Assembly: GCF_002632485.1 (NCBI RefSeq)
Contig: NZ_NIBU01000037.1
Location: 1-37,610 of the forward strand
Source: Xenorhabdus innexi
GTDB lineage: Bacteria > Pseudomonadota > Gammaproteobacteria > Enterobacterales > Enterobacteriaceae
DNA: 37,610 bases
Direction: 5' to 3'
A program made the position numbers and the translations under genes. Of this stretch, positions 25,089-34,370 are shown one piece after another; position 1 is the stretch's first letter; every line of letters starts with the position of its first letter. The notes below the pieces were generated by a model that did not search any database, had not been told where the DNA came from, and saw nothing but the letters and a program-made list of their open reading frames with translations.

Positions 25089-26426
25089 ATGGCTCACTCT
25101 CGATATAAATTTATAGTTGATAAATTTGCAGCTGATATACGGACAGGTCGCTTACCTCCCGGTACACGCCTGCCGACTCACCGACAACTGGCGATTGATG
25201 AAAAAATGTCTTTAGTTACTGCAACCCGGGTTTATGCTGAACTTGAAGCAATGGGTCTGGTGAGCGGCGAGACAGGGCGGGGAACATTCGTGCGGGAAAT
25301 ATCGTTACCTCCTGATTTGGGGATAGAGCATCATGTGGCTTCAGATATGGTTGATCTGAGTTTTAACTATCCCTCCTTTCCCTCCCAGACAGAATTATTG
25401 CGGAACTCCCTCCGCCAATTGGCAACTTCCGGCGATCTTGAAGCGTTACTCCGCTACCAGCCACATGGCGGGCGCTCCCATGAACGGGCAGTTATAGCGC
25501 AATACCTGACAACGAGAGGATTAAAGAGTATCAGTACAGATAACATCCTTATCGTTAGTGGCGCACAGCATGGTTTAGCTACAACAGTGATGGCTATGCT
25601 GAACCCCGGTGATGTAGTTGCAGTAGATACGCTGACTTATCCGGGGTTCAAAGCACTGGCAAAAACCTATCACCTGGAACTTGTTTCAATTCCTGCCAGC
25701 TGCGAGGGGACTGATCTGGATGCGCTGGAAAAATTGTGTCAGCGTCGCTCTGTCCGGGCATTTTATACTATGCCTACTTTACATAACCCATTAGGCTGGG
25801 TAATGAGCCTGCAAAATCGGCTCCGTCTGGCGAAATTGGCCCAGCAATATAATTTACTCCTCATTGAAGATGGTACTTACGCTTTTCTGGCTCAGGATGC
25901 GCCACCGCCATTAGCAGAACTTGCCCCTGAATTCACGATTTATGTTTCAGGTTTTTCCAAAAGTATAGCGACCGGATTACGTGTTGGTTTTATTGCTGCT
26001 TCGGTAGATAGAATCCCCGCACTTGAGCGGTTAATTAGGGTAACAACATGGAATACGCCAGCTTTAATCACCGCCATTACATGTGAATGGATAACTAACG
26101 GAATGATTACACAATTGGAGGAAGATAAGCGTCACGATGCACAGGCACGTCAACTCATTGTTAAAAACGTCTTCAAAGAGATGCAATATATCAGCCATCC
26201 ATCATCCTATTTTGTCTGGCTTCCGCTGGATGAGGGGGTAAGGGCAGATCAGGTTGCGATGGCATTAATGAAGGAACAAATATCAGTATCAACTGCCGAA
26301 CCATTCGCCACATCTTCATATGTGCCGCATGCAATTCGTCTGGCTATCGGTTCAATAGAACAAAAATCCCTGCAAACCGTACTGGAAAAAGTAAAAAATA
26401 TTGTCAGCCTGTATTCATATTTGTGA
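25089..26426 (+). CDS. MocR-type regulator: GntR HTH fused to a class I aminotransferase domain
   Basis: A 445-aa transcription factor. Residues about 5-75 are a GntR winged helix (ADIRTGRLPPGTRLPTHRQL). Residues about 100-440 are an aminotransferase-like PLP domain with the PLP lysine in VSGFSKSIATGLRVGF and the conserved TMPTLHNPLGWVMS. Members sense PLP or an aldimine-forming ligand and usually control a divergent gene, here the EamA exporter. GGAGG lies just upstream of the ATG. It has no obvious defects. Confidence 0.9.
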   Translation: MAHSRYKFIVDKFAADIRTGRLPPGTRLPTHRQLAIDEKMSLVTATRVYAELEAMGLVSGETGRGTFVREISLPPDLGIEHHVASDMVDLSFNYPSFPSQTELLRNSLRQLATSGDLEALLRYQPHGGRSHERAVIAQYLTTRGLKSISTDNILIVSGAQHGLATTVMAMLNPGDVVAVDTLTYPGFKALAKTYHLELVSIPASCEGTDLDALEKLCQRRSVRAFYTMPTLHNPLGWVMSLQNRLRLAKLAQQYNLLLIEDGTYAFLAQDAPPPLAELAPEFTIYVSGFSKSIATGLRVGFIAASVDRIPALERLIRVTTWNTPALITAITCEWITNGMITQLEEDKRHDAQARQLIVKNVFKEMQYISHPSSYFVWLPLDEGVRADQVAMALMKEQISVSTAEPFATSSYVPHAIRLAIGSIEQKSLQTVLEKVKNIVSLYSYL

Positions 26427-26690
26427 AGTCTTTCATTAAAGAGAAATGAAGGTTTAACTTTAAAATATATTTTCCAAACGGAAACCATAATCCTGAAATA
26501 ACGGATATAATCTCCGTAAAATTTTTAACAAACATCAATGATGATTTCTTTTTGGAAATTAGATTGCTGACAAAAATTGTCATTCTCGACTGTTAGAATC
26601 AGATAAATCCATGTGTTTCATATGGAAGGATGGCAGGTTTATTCTCTCCTGCCATATAGTTTAGCTTGATCACTGAAAGAAAAGCGTTAC

Positions 26691-27161
26691 ATGAAAACGG
26701 ATAATCAGAACACTCACAATGTGGTAACAACACCTTTTGAAGAAGCATTAAGCAGTCTCCAGTGTGTTCTTGTGGCAAGAAGAACGATGATAAACCCGGA
26801 AGGTATCTCCTGGTCACAATATGATGTCTTACATTTACTCCGGCGACATCAATCAATGAATCCCAGTGTTATTGGTGAAAGACTCGGCTTCACCCGCTCA
26901 AAAACATCTAAAATTCTACGCTCGCTCAAAGATAAGGAGCTTATTAAGCAAGAATCAGGAGAAAATGATAAACGCGAGCTGGTTACTCAGTTAAGCCCTA
27001 AGGGATTAGTATTTTTGCAGCGAACAGAAGCAAGTACACACAGTATGGCTGATATTGTTACATCCCATATGTCTCAAGGGGAAATTGCTATATTTACAGA
27101 GCTATGTCATCGTGCCGCAGATCTTTTGTCTGAAAAAACAACTATTCGTGACGAAGATTAA
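26691..27161 (+). CDS. MarR family transcriptional regulator
   Basis: A 156-aa winged-helix regulator. The HTH is NPSVIGERLGFTRSKTSKIL and the wing is KQESGENDKRELVTQLSPKG. The dimerisation helices are at both ends. It is not divergent from an obvious target: the upstream MocR gene is on the same strand and the GNAT gene downstream converges on it. It could control the ene-reductase about 780 bp further on, or distant genes. Its ligand is unknown. Confidence 0.88.
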   Translation: MKTDNQNTHNVVTTPFEEALSSLQCVLVARRTMINPEGISWSQYDVLHLLRRHQSMNPSVIGERLGFTRSKTSKILRSLKDKELIKQESGENDKRELVTQLSPKGLVFLQRTEASTHSMADIVTSHMSQGEIAIFTELCHRAADLLSEKTTIRDED

Positions 27162-27173
27162 ATTTCACAAAAA

Positions 27174-27209
27174 AATCACGTTTCCCTGTAAAAAAATTGA
27201 AACGTGATT
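27174..27209 (-). terminator. Strong terminator of the GNAT gene (possibly bidirectional)
   Basis: Perfect 11-bp arms AATCACGTTTC / GAAACGTGATT with a 14-nt A-rich loop. On the minus strand a run of seven T follows, so it chiefly serves the 27278-27781 gene; it may also stop the MarR transcript. Confidence 0.8.
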
Positions 27210-27277
27210 AACGGATTTTGAATTGATATTTAGCAATATCTGCCGTAAATCTATTAAATAATGTGAGGGGGAAGCCA

Positions 27278-27781
27278 TCAAATGATCATGCACATCAACA
27301 CATCATTCACGTATGTTTTTTCATCAGCCTTCAATGACATTGGCTCTTTTCCATATATCCCGAATCCCATTTTTTTGTATAAATAAATAGCAGATACATT
27401 TTCTTCAACGACAGATAATGATATCTGTTTCACATTACTTTCTTTCAGTAAAATGATTAACTTCTCAATGAGTTTTTCGCCGATTTTCAAACTACGGTAA
27501 CTCTGTTTAACATAAAAACCCCATATAGTTCCTTTATGTGAAGTTTTATATTTATTATTCCTCTGAAACTCAATCGTTCCAACTAATTTGTTATTAAAAT
27601 AAGCACCTAATATCAAGGAGTCGGTTATTCTGATAATAAAATCCTGCTCATTGTGGGCAGATTCTTCCTCATAGGTCATTCCAAAAGCTTCTGGATTGGT
27701 ATGCAAGGACTCAAGCCTAATTTCTCGATAATCTTTAACATCATTTTTTTCTAATCTTCTGATAAGTGGTAACGATTCCAT
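27278..27781 (-). CDS. GNAT N-acetyltransferase
   Basis: A 167-aa acetyltransferase. Motif A is WGFYVKQSYRSLKIGEKLIE and motif B is ISLSVVEENVSAIYLYKKMG followed by FGIYGKEP. The N-terminus LIRRLEKNDVKDYREIRLES and the block NPEAFGMTYEEE are typical of RimI-like small-molecule acetyltransferases. The ATG at 27781 (MESLPLIRR) is preferred over 27823 because TTGGAGG lies 8 bp upstream. It is probably monocistronic, with its own terminator. The substrate is unknown. Confidence 0.87.
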   Translation of the reverse strand: MESLPLIRRLEKNDVKDYREIRLESLHTNPEAFGMTYEEESAHNEQDFIIRITDSLILGAYFNNKLVGTIEFQRNNKYKTSHKGTIWGFYVKQSYRSLKIGEKLIEKLIILLKESNVKQISLSVVEENVSAIYLYKKMGFGIYGKEPMSLKADEKTYVNDVLMCMII

Positions 27782-27906
27782 ATACGAGGCCTCCAATATA
27801 AAAGGAAGATATGTGAAATCCATAGTATATAAACAAAATTCATCAATAATGCATTAGATACAGACTTTCGCGTTATATAGAGTTGTAAAATTTATAAAAT
27901 AAAACC

Positions 27907-27921
27907 TAGACGACTGGTCAA
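27907..27921. promoter_or_regulatory. Candidate NemR-like operator before the ene-reductase
   Basis: TAGAC-GACTG-GTCAA is an inverted repeat with one mismatch (the exact partner would be GTCTA). It resembles the TAGAC...GTCTA core of E. coli nemR-nemA boxes. No nemR gene is adjacent. Confidence 0.35.
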
Positions 27922-27939
27922 TTATTAAAAGGAAATGTT

Positions 27940-29043
27940 ATGGCTGACAATAGTACTCGTACCGACCTTTTTTCACCGGTGAAGTTAGGGAAGATTGAAC
28001 TTGCAAACCGTATTGTTATGGCACCATTAACACGCGGGCGTGTTAATGAGGAAGGTGTGCCGAACGAACTGAATGTAACATATTACGTACAACGTGCCAG
28101 CGCTGGGCTGATCATTTCAGAAGCAACCAATATTTCAGCGCAGGGTCGGGGCTATGCCATGACACCCGGTATTTGGACGGAGCGACAGGTGGCAGAGTGG
28201 AGAAAAGTGACTGATGCTGTCCATGCTGCCGGAGGCAAAATCGTGATGCAACTGTGGCATGTCGGTCGTAATTCCCATGTTGATCTCCAGCCTAATGGAG
28301 CATCACCGGTAGCGCCTTCTGCGATAAAAGCAGGAGGAAATGTTTACACCGCAAAGGGCATACAAGAACCTTCCATACCACGCGCTCTGAATACTGACGA
28401 AATCCTGGGTATTATTGAGCAATACAGACACGCAGCTGAATACGCTAAACTGGCCGGATTTGACGGTGTAGAAATTCATTCAGCCAACAATTATCTGCTG
28501 GAGCAATTCATCCGTGATTCAACCAACCACCGTACTGACCAATATGGTGGTTCTATTGAAAATAGGGTGAGGCTGGTTCTGGAAGTTGTCGAAGCTGTCA
28601 CTGGTGTATGGGGAAGCGGTCGGGTTGGTATCCGGTTATCGCCGGTAACAACCGAAGTCGGTAATACTCCGCTTGATAGTAATATCATGGAAACTTATGG
28701 CTATCTTATCCAACAACTAAACCCATTCAAGTTGGCGTATTTGCATTTTGTGGAAGGAACAACAGGGAAAGATCGCATAGCGCCTGAAAATGTTGATTTG
28801 GATATTTTGAGATCGCTGTTTGAGGGGGCTTATATCGGGAATAATAACTATGACCTCGAAATGGCAATTTCCCGGCGTTCAGAAAGCAAAATTGATGCGG
28901 TTGCATTTGGGCGTCCGTTTATTTCTAATCCTGATCTGGTAAACCGTCTGCGCTATAGTATTGAGCTTACCAGTACAAATAGCGACACTCATTACGGTCA
29001 TGGAGAAAAAGGTTATATCGATTGGCCTAATGCTAATTATTAA
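27940..29043 (+). CDS. Old yellow enzyme family ene-reductase (NemA-like)
   Basis: A 367-aa FMN-dependent TIM-barrel enzyme that reduces activated alkenes, quinones, nitroesters or N-ethylmaleimide with NADPH. Seen in order: LFSPVKLGKIELANRIVMAP then LTRGR, IVMQLWHVGRNSHVDLQPNG, the substrate-binding GVEIHSANNYLLEQFIRD, RTDQYGGSIENRVRLVLEV, and AFGRPFISNPDLVNRL. The active-site pair is His-Ser-Ala-Asn, where many family members have H-G-A-N. AAAGGAAATGTT overlaps the start. It is followed by a hairpin shared with the convergent NhaC gene. The nearest regulator is the MarR gene upstream. Confidence 0.92.
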   Translation: MADNSTRTDLFSPVKLGKIELANRIVMAPLTRGRVNEEGVPNELNVTYYVQRASAGLIISEATNISAQGRGYAMTPGIWTERQVAEWRKVTDAVHAAGGKIVMQLWHVGRNSHVDLQPNGASPVAPSAIKAGGNVYTAKGIQEPSIPRALNTDEILGIIEQYRHAAEYAKLAGFDGVEIHSANNYLLEQFIRDSTNHRTDQYGGSIENRVRLVLEVVEAVTGVWGSGRVGIRLSPVTTEVGNTPLDSNIMETYGYLIQQLNPFKLAYLHFVEGTTGKDRIAPENVDLDILRSLFEGAYIGNNNYDLEMAISRRSESKIDAVAFGRPFISNPDLVNRLRYSIELTSTNSDTHYGHGEKGYIDWPNANY

Positions 29044-29053
29044 TTGATTTGGC

Positions 29054-29080
29054 TGGCGGCTTATTTTGATAAAGCCGCCA
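29054..29080. terminator. Terminator between convergent ene-reductase and NhaC genes
   Basis: Arms TGGCGGCTT / AAGCCGCCA with a 9-nt loop, followed by TATTTG. It lies directly after the ene-reductase stop. Confidence 0.8.
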
Positions 29081-29115
29081 TATTTGTTCGCAAGAGTTAT
29101 TTGCAAGAACAGTGA

Positions 29116-30537
29116 TCAATAGGTGAACCCTAAATAGATATAGATGCTCAGTACAATGCCGGCTGTCACAAGTGCATAGGGCATTTGGGTACGGATATGC
29201 TCAATATGATCACAATCCGTTGCCATTGATGCCACTATTGCATCACCGGAAATAGGTGAAGTCATATCTCCGAAAATAGAACCGGAAATCGCAGCACCTA
29301 TCATATATTCCACCGGCATTCCGACAGAAACACCAAGTTGTACGCCAATCGGGATCATAATCGCAAAAGTTCCCCATGATGTACCGGTTGCCAGAGACAT
29401 AATCGCACTGATAACAAAAATAAAACCGATAGAAAAACCCACAGGGAGCACCCCATGCGTGATCTGCGCAATATACGCCCCCGTATTAAGATCAGCGGAT
29501 ACCGTTCCCATTAAAAACGCCAGAATCATAATAGAGCTGATTTTCAGCATACTGGCATAGCCAATATAAAGTTCTTCAAAAAAAGTATTAATGGATAAAA
29601 TCCGGCGGCTCAAAAACCAAACGAAAGAAACAACCGTTCCAAACATGACTCCCCAATAAACAGACGTTGAACCACTTCCTTTACTGAATTCACCTCCGCC
29701 TGTGATATAGAGCGCAACAGGAACCATCAGTACTGTTGACAGAATCGGAATAAAAAAATTCAGAACATTATTACTGTTAGAGTGCTCAATAACTTCATTG
29801 GATGCTGCTTTTTCGCTATCTGGCGCGGGAATATTATGTTTATGCAAAGCATTCTGCTCTGCTTTTTTCATCGGCCCCCAGGAAATATTGGTGAAAATAT
29901 AAAATAATATGCTGGCAAGAGAGAACCATGCCATTAAGTTATACAGCAGAGAATGTACAACAATATCAAAAGGCTCACCTGAAATTAACCCATTAGAAAT
30001 TTGCACACCAACTATTCCCATCATGACAGCGCCCCAGCCATTAATCATTGCCAGAGAGCAGACAGAAACACCAGCAGTCTGAATTAAGTAGGACATTTTT
30101 TCAGGAGGAACAGCATATTTTCTGGCTAAATTCTTAGTGGATGCGCCAGCAACCAATTGATTGATGCAACTTTCAATAAAAATAAGTGCAGAAATAAGAA
30201 TTGCCAAAAATTGTACACTTTTTTTACCCTTAATGATTTTTGTTCGGTCAGTTAATAGCTGAACCAAAGCCTGTACACCACCAGTGATAGTTACCAGTCG
30301 CATAATACCGCCAATCATCACCATAAAAATAACCGTTTTTGTATTTCCTGATGATGTAAAAGTGTTAATAACACCTTCGAGCGTACTTTTTATTCCTAAT
30401 ATTATGTTGTGATCATGTATTACCGTGAACCCAACCAGAATTCCCAGCATCAATGACAGCATTACCTGCCGGGTCAGAATGGCTAATATGATGGTCACGA
30501 CAGGTGTAACAATCGTCCAGATTCCGTAATCATGCAT
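29116..30537 (-). CDS. Na+/H+ antiporter, NhaC family
   Basis: A 473-aa inner-membrane protein with about 11-12 hydrophobic segments. NhaC-type motifs include SALIFIESCINQLVAGASTK, VSVCSLAMINGWGAVMMG, MSLATGTSWGTFAIMIPIGV and ISGSIFGDMTSPISGDAIV. The central loop (residues about 230-260) is hydrophilic. Family members exchange Na+ for H+, and some carry organic substrates such as malate/lactate or amino acids. It is divergent from a secreted beta-aminopeptidase-type enzyme. This pairing suggests uptake or export of a product of that peptidase, an inference. Confidence 0.88.
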   Translation of the reverse strand: MHDYGIWTIVTPVVTIILAILTRQVMLSLMLGILVGFTVIHDHNIILGIKSTLEGVINTFTSSGNTKTVIFMVMIGGIMRLVTITGGVQALVQLLTDRTKIIKGKKSVQFLAILISALIFIESCINQLVAGASTKNLARKYAVPPEKMSYLIQTAGVSVCSLAMINGWGAVMMGIVGVQISNGLISGEPFDIVVHSLLYNLMAWFSLASILFYIFTNISWGPMKKAEQNALHKHNIPAPDSEKAASNEVIEHSNSNNVLNFFIPILSTVLMVPVALYITGGGEFSKGSGSTSVYWGVMFGTVVSFVWFLSRRILSINTFFEELYIGYASMLKISSIMILAFLMGTVSADLNTGAYIAQITHGVLPVGFSIGFIFVISAIMSLATGTSWGTFAIMIPIGVQLGVSVGMPVEYMIGAAISGSIFGDMTSPISGDAIVASMATDCDHIEHIRTQMPYALVTAGIVLSIYIYLGFTY

Positions 30538-30762
30538 TTTTATTCTCTGATATTTTTGTTGGTTAGTGGCACTTTGAAATTAATTTATTACACCTTTTAA
30601 ATTAAATACTAAAGATTTGATTCTATCAAATAGTATCAGCAGTGTTATTTTTTATGTCTCTATATTTTTATATAAACCATGATTTAATCAAATATTTCAA
30701 TAATATTATAACCAACAGCCATTTAAGTGACATGTTTATTAAAAATTCAATAAGGAATGTTT

Positions 30763-31941
30763 ATGATAAAAAAAATAAGAATAGCAATTTTATTTATTTC
30801 AACAATAATAACTTCAGCTTCCTTTGCTAACAATGAAGTTAGAGCCAGAGATTTTGGCATCCCTTTTTCTGGTGCAACCGGAAAATATAATGCAATCACA
30901 GATGTCAGTGGTGTAACCGTTGGTTATTCAACACTCATCAAAGGTAATGGAAAACTGGAAATTGGAAAAGGGCCGGTAAGAACAGGTGTGACTGCAATAT
31001 TACCCAGAGGAAAAAAATTCAGCCCGGTATTTTCAAGTATATTCTCTTTAAACGGGAATGGGGAAATGACTGGCAGCCAATGGGTTCAGGAAAGTGGTTT
31101 TCTGGAAACACCGATATTAATAACGAATACTCACAGTGTAGGAATTGTCAGAGACTCAGCAATCAGTTGGTTGGTTGATAATAATCTGGTATCCCCGATT
31201 AAGGATGATTTATTCTGGTTACTTCCTGTGGTAGCAGAAACATGGGATGGATTGCTCAATGATATAAATGGGATGCATGTAAAAAAAGAACATGTCTATC
31301 ATGCGTTGAATAGTGCTAAATCAGGGATGATAAAAGAAGGCAATGTTGGAGGTGGAACAGGTATGAATCTATTTGATTTTAAAGGAGGAACAGGTACATC
31401 ATCGAGAATACTGGATAAAAAAGAAGGCGGATATACTGTCGGCGTACTGGTTCAGGGTAATTTCGGATTCAGAGGTGATCTGATTATTTCAGGTATTCCG
31501 GTTGGTAAAGAAATCAAAGAAATGCTCCCGATATATCACGGAGATAAAAAACAAATAAAAGATGCAGGATCTATCATTGCGGTGGTTGCTACAGATGCGC
31601 CATTAGCTCCTCATCAGTTAGAAAAAATCGCTAAAAGAGTCTCTCTTGGGCTTGCTAAGGTGGGTGGAGTTGCCAGAAATACCAGTGGGGATATATTTAT
31701 TGCATTTTCTACTGCAAATAATGATGCATTTTCCAGAGAAGATATAAAAACAATCACAATATTGCCAAATGATAAACTTGACCCTTTATATGAAGCAACG
31801 GTAAATGCAACAGAAGAAGCCATAATTAACGCTATGTTTGCAGCAGAGACAATGGTCGGAAGAAATGATAATACCTCTTACGCCATTCCCAAAGAGAAGG
31901 TCAAAGAAATATTAAAAAAACATAATCTGATAAAGAAATAA
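30763..31941 (+). CDS. Secreted P1/DmpA family (S58) aminopeptidase, BapA-like
   Basis: A 392-aa exported enzyme with signal peptide MIKKIRIAILFISTIITSAS followed by FA. The family removes N-terminal residues, including D- and beta-amino acids, after self-cleavage into alpha and beta chains before a serine nucleophile. Visible family blocks: RDFGIPFSGATGKYNAITDV, LITNTHSVGIVRDSA, EGNVGGGTGMNLFDFKGGTG followed by TSSRIL (the region of the self-cleavage site and nucleophile Ser), and ATDAPLAPHQLEKIAKRVSL. The ATG at 30763 is preferred to 30757 because AAGGA then lies at the right distance. It is divergent from the NhaC gene. The length fits BapA/DmpA. Confidence 0.9.
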   Translation: MIKKIRIAILFISTIITSASFANNEVRARDFGIPFSGATGKYNAITDVSGVTVGYSTLIKGNGKLEIGKGPVRTGVTAILPRGKKFSPVFSSIFSLNGNGEMTGSQWVQESGFLETPILITNTHSVGIVRDSAISWLVDNNLVSPIKDDLFWLLPVVAETWDGLLNDINGMHVKKEHVYHALNSAKSGMIKEGNVGGGTGMNLFDFKGGTGTSSRILDKKEGGYTVGVLVQGNFGFRGDLIISGIPVGKEIKEMLPIYHGDKKQIKDAGSIIAVVATDAPLAPHQLEKIAKRVSLGLAKVGGVARNTSGDIFIAFSTANNDAFSREDIKTITILPNDKLDPLYEATVNATEEAIINAMFAAETMVGRNDNTSYAIPKEKVKEILKKHNLIKK

Positions 31942-32003
31942 ATATTCAATATCGAATTAAGTTATTATAAAAATTACAATCTGTAATCTATTTTGAGGGA
32001 AAA

Positions 32004-32882
32004 ATGGTTGAGTACAACATAAAACCCGCAACAAGAACCGGTAACTTATCTCTTCCTGACACTCGTACGTTTTACTGGTACGAATGGGGGCCAGTCACCG
32101 GCAGGCCACTTATTTTTTGCACTGGTGCTGGCATGAGCGGCTCACTGGGTTTCGGAGAACAAGACTTAGACCGACTAAATATCCGGTTAATCGTGCCGGA
32201 TCGTCCCGGCCTGGGAAATTCATCGTCACATTCTAATAAATCTTTAGTCAGTTTTGCCGAAGATGTTGCAGAGATGCTGAAGTACTGCGGGTTAAAAAAA
32301 TGCATGGTTTTAGGTTTCTCTCAGGGAGCAGTATTCGCACTGGCACTGGCAAACATCTGCAAAGTAACAGGGCTGGCAATCGTAGCCGGACAGGATCAGT
32401 TCAGTTATCCGGCCACGCAAAAACTGTTAAATCAGGATATTGTTAACTTGGTTAAGCAGAGAAATACCGAACCGGATACACTCAAACAATGGGTTTCGGA
32501 TAATATCACTGCCGACTGGTTAATGAATTTTATTATGGAACACAGTTCAGAAGTGGATCTGTCACTCTATTCCCAGCCAAGATTTTTACAGGCTTATCGT
32601 CAGTGTTTAAATGAAGGTTTTTCTCAGGGGGCAGAGGGTTATGCTCAGGATCTATTGCTTACTTTCGGGCAGTGACCTTATGAGCCAGAAGATATAACCT
32701 GTCCTGTCCATCTATGGTATGGAAGACAGGATGCCAGTGCCGTTCATTCACCAGATTTTGGTGCAATTCTGTCAACACGGTTTCCTAATGCAGAACACGT
32801 CATTTTCGACGATGAAGGAGGCTCTTTACTCTGGCGAAAATCAAAAGATATTCTTGAAAAATTAGCCTTAACAAATCTATAA
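32004..32882 (+). pseudogene. Alpha/beta hydrolase interrupted by an in-frame TGA
   Basis: The frame encodes a 292-aa alpha/beta hydrolase but is stopped after 223 aa by TGA at 32673-32675. Reading continues in the same frame (FGQ-stop-PYEPEDITCPVHLWYGR) to a TAA at 32880-32882; the family usually has Trp at that point, so TGG to TGA is the likely change. The oxyanion/nucleophile region is intact (VLGFSQGAVFALALA, GxSxG) and the Asp region is GRQDAS, but the catalytic His of the usual E-G-H-x-S is Gly (DDEGGSLLW). So two lesions point to a decaying gene. The truncated product lacks the Asp and the last strands. The role is unknown. Confidence 0.88.
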
Positions 32883-32888
32883 AAATGA

Positions 32889-32914
32889 AGAGCAGTGCTT
32901 TTTTGCACTGCTCT
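32889..32914. terminator. Terminator between the two hydrolase genes
   Basis: Perfect 10-bp arms AGAGCAGTGC / GCACTGCTCT with a 6-T loop, placed directly after the TAA of the pseudogene and before the stop of the convergent secreted hydrolase. Confidence 0.8.
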
Positions 32915-32926
32915 GACATATTGGGG

Positions 32927-33865
32927 TTATGAAGAATGACTTTCACTTTGTTGCTGATACCAAGTTTGTATATCTTTAATAATGCTTTCAGCATGATAAT
33001 TTCCATCACTATCAATGAAAAAATGATCTAACCCATCATAAGTCTTGAAAGAAACCATTGGATTATTAACCTCAGTCATCATTTTTCGTACTCCGGCAGC
33101 ATCAACATTATTATCTTCCATAGTCTGGATAACTAATAACGGTATTTTACTGGATTGAATCGAATTCTGATTATCAATCGACAATGATTCATACCACCAA
33201 TTTCCGCCATGACCACTGACGTTCATACCTACGGGCATCTTCTGTTTTTTTGCTTCTCCTGCAAACACCTTAAAACTATTAACTTCTTCATCCAATTTTT
33301 CTGCCGGAGTTTGATACCTGATACTATGGATAACATCATCAATAAAGAAACGTCCGCCACCATTTATTGCAATTGCGGCAGAAATAAAATCTGTATTTTT
33401 TTCTGAAACTATCAGATTAGTGACAATAGCGCCTTCACTTCCGCCAAGTAAAATAATATCACGATAGTTGCTTTTTAGTTTATCTAATACAGCAAGATAA
33501 TCTTTTACACGTTTTAAAGGAGAATCATTCTGAATATAGGCCTGTGGACAGTCTGAATCATCAACTTCACCCCCATTTTTACCCAGACTACTATCAAGCC
33601 CTGATTTCTCTACCAAAAGAATATCATTTTCAGGAAAAACAGAACCAAAATTTTCTATCATCTTCCGATTATTAATAACACTAATACAATCGGAACCTTG
33701 AATGAGAACGAGAAGGTTTTCAGAAGGTATGCTATTTTTTTGTATCAGATAGTAAGTAATATTTTTACCATCATTTCCCTGTAAACTATAACTGCTTTCT
33801 TCAGCCACGGACTGCATAGATATTGAGGTTAAAACAAGTACGATACAAATCAGTATTTTTTTCAT
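32927..33865 (-). CDS. Secreted alpha/beta hydrolase
   Basis: A 312-aa protein with signal peptide MKKILICIVLVLTSISMQSV followed by AEE. The serine nucleophile elbow is Ser143 in LLGGSEGAIVTNLIV; the acid is probably Asp251 in IQTMEDNNVDA, and His281 lies in TYDGLDHFFID. The oxyanion-hole region is LLVLIQGSDCIS. It may be an esterase or peptidase acting in the periplasm or outside. The two cysteines Cys60 and Cys106 could form a disulphide. It is convergent with the hydrolase pseudogene but is not a close copy of it. Confidence 0.85.
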   Translation of the reverse strand: MKKILICIVLVLTSISMQSVAEESSYSLQGNDGKNITYYLIQKNSIPSENLLVLIQGSDCISVINNRKMIENFGSVFPENDILLVEKSGLDSSLGKNGGEVDDSDCPQAYIQNDSPLKRVKDYLAVLDKLKSNYRDIILLGGSEGAIVTNLIVSEKNTDFISAAIAINGGGRFFIDDVIHSIRYQTPAEKLDEEVNSFKVFAGEAKKQKMPVGMNVSGHGGNWWYESLSIDNQNSIQSSKIPLLVIQTMEDNNVDAAGVRKMMTEVNNPMVSFKTYDGLDHFFIDSDGNYHAESIIKDIQTWYQQQSESHSS

Positions 33866-33945
33866 TATGTTCTGACGATCCCAGTTAAGTTAATATTGTA
33901 TGAGACAGACTCAATATACGAATTAACAGATAAGGTAGCAATCTT

Positions 33946-34350
33946 ATGACAGCATTTCAGAGTCACGCAGTTCGCTCGGTATTTGAACACTATCCTGAAG
34001 GGTTTCAACAGCCATTATTAAAAGTAAGAGAACTCATATTTGAGGTCGCCGCAAAAACAGAAGGGGTGGGCTTGATTACTGAGGCTTTAAAGTGGGGGCA
34101 ACCCAGTTACCTTACTCTTGAAACAGGAGCAGGAACGACTATCCGACTGGATCGTTTTGGTGATTCACACATAGCTATCTTTGTTCACTGCCAGACGACA
34201 CTGATTGATACTTTCAGAACCCTCTTTCCTGAACTAATTTATTCAAAAAATCGGGCGATTGTTTTAGATCCTAAAGCAGAATTACCCATAGACGAGCTAA
34301 GCATATGTATTGAAATGTCACTGACTTATAAACTGAAAAAAACAAGATAA
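33946..34350 (+). CDS. DUF1801 domain protein
   Basis: A 134-aa protein with the DUF1801 (YdhG/YjbR-like) fold: VFEHYPEGFQQPLLKVRELI and TEALKWGQPSYLTLETGAGT are the typical family blocks. The family includes putative iron chaperones, but no biochemical function is firm. It stands between the secreted hydrolase (divergent) and the metallophosphoesterase. A long hairpin (AACTCAC / GTGAGTT) lies 20-80 bp after its stop. Confidence 0.85.
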   Translation: MTAFQSHAVRSVFEHYPEGFQQPLLKVRELIFEVAAKTEGVGLITEALKWGQPSYLTLETGAGTTIRLDRFGDSHIAIFVHCQTTLIDTFRTLFPELIYSKNRAIVLDPKAELPIDELSICIEMSLTYKLKKTR

Positions 34351-34370
34351 GGGCTTTATTTTGGATAATA

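Noticed and set aside
30642-30830. Small plus-strand frame of 62 codons before the aminopeptidase
   Set aside because: It overlaps the signal-peptide region of the real gene in another frame, is Asn/Phe/Tyr-rich from AT-rich DNA, and has no ribosome site.
32673-32675. TGA as a selenocysteine codon
   Set aside because: The family has Trp, not Cys or Ser, at this place, and no stem-loop resembling a bacterial SECIS element is evident just after it.
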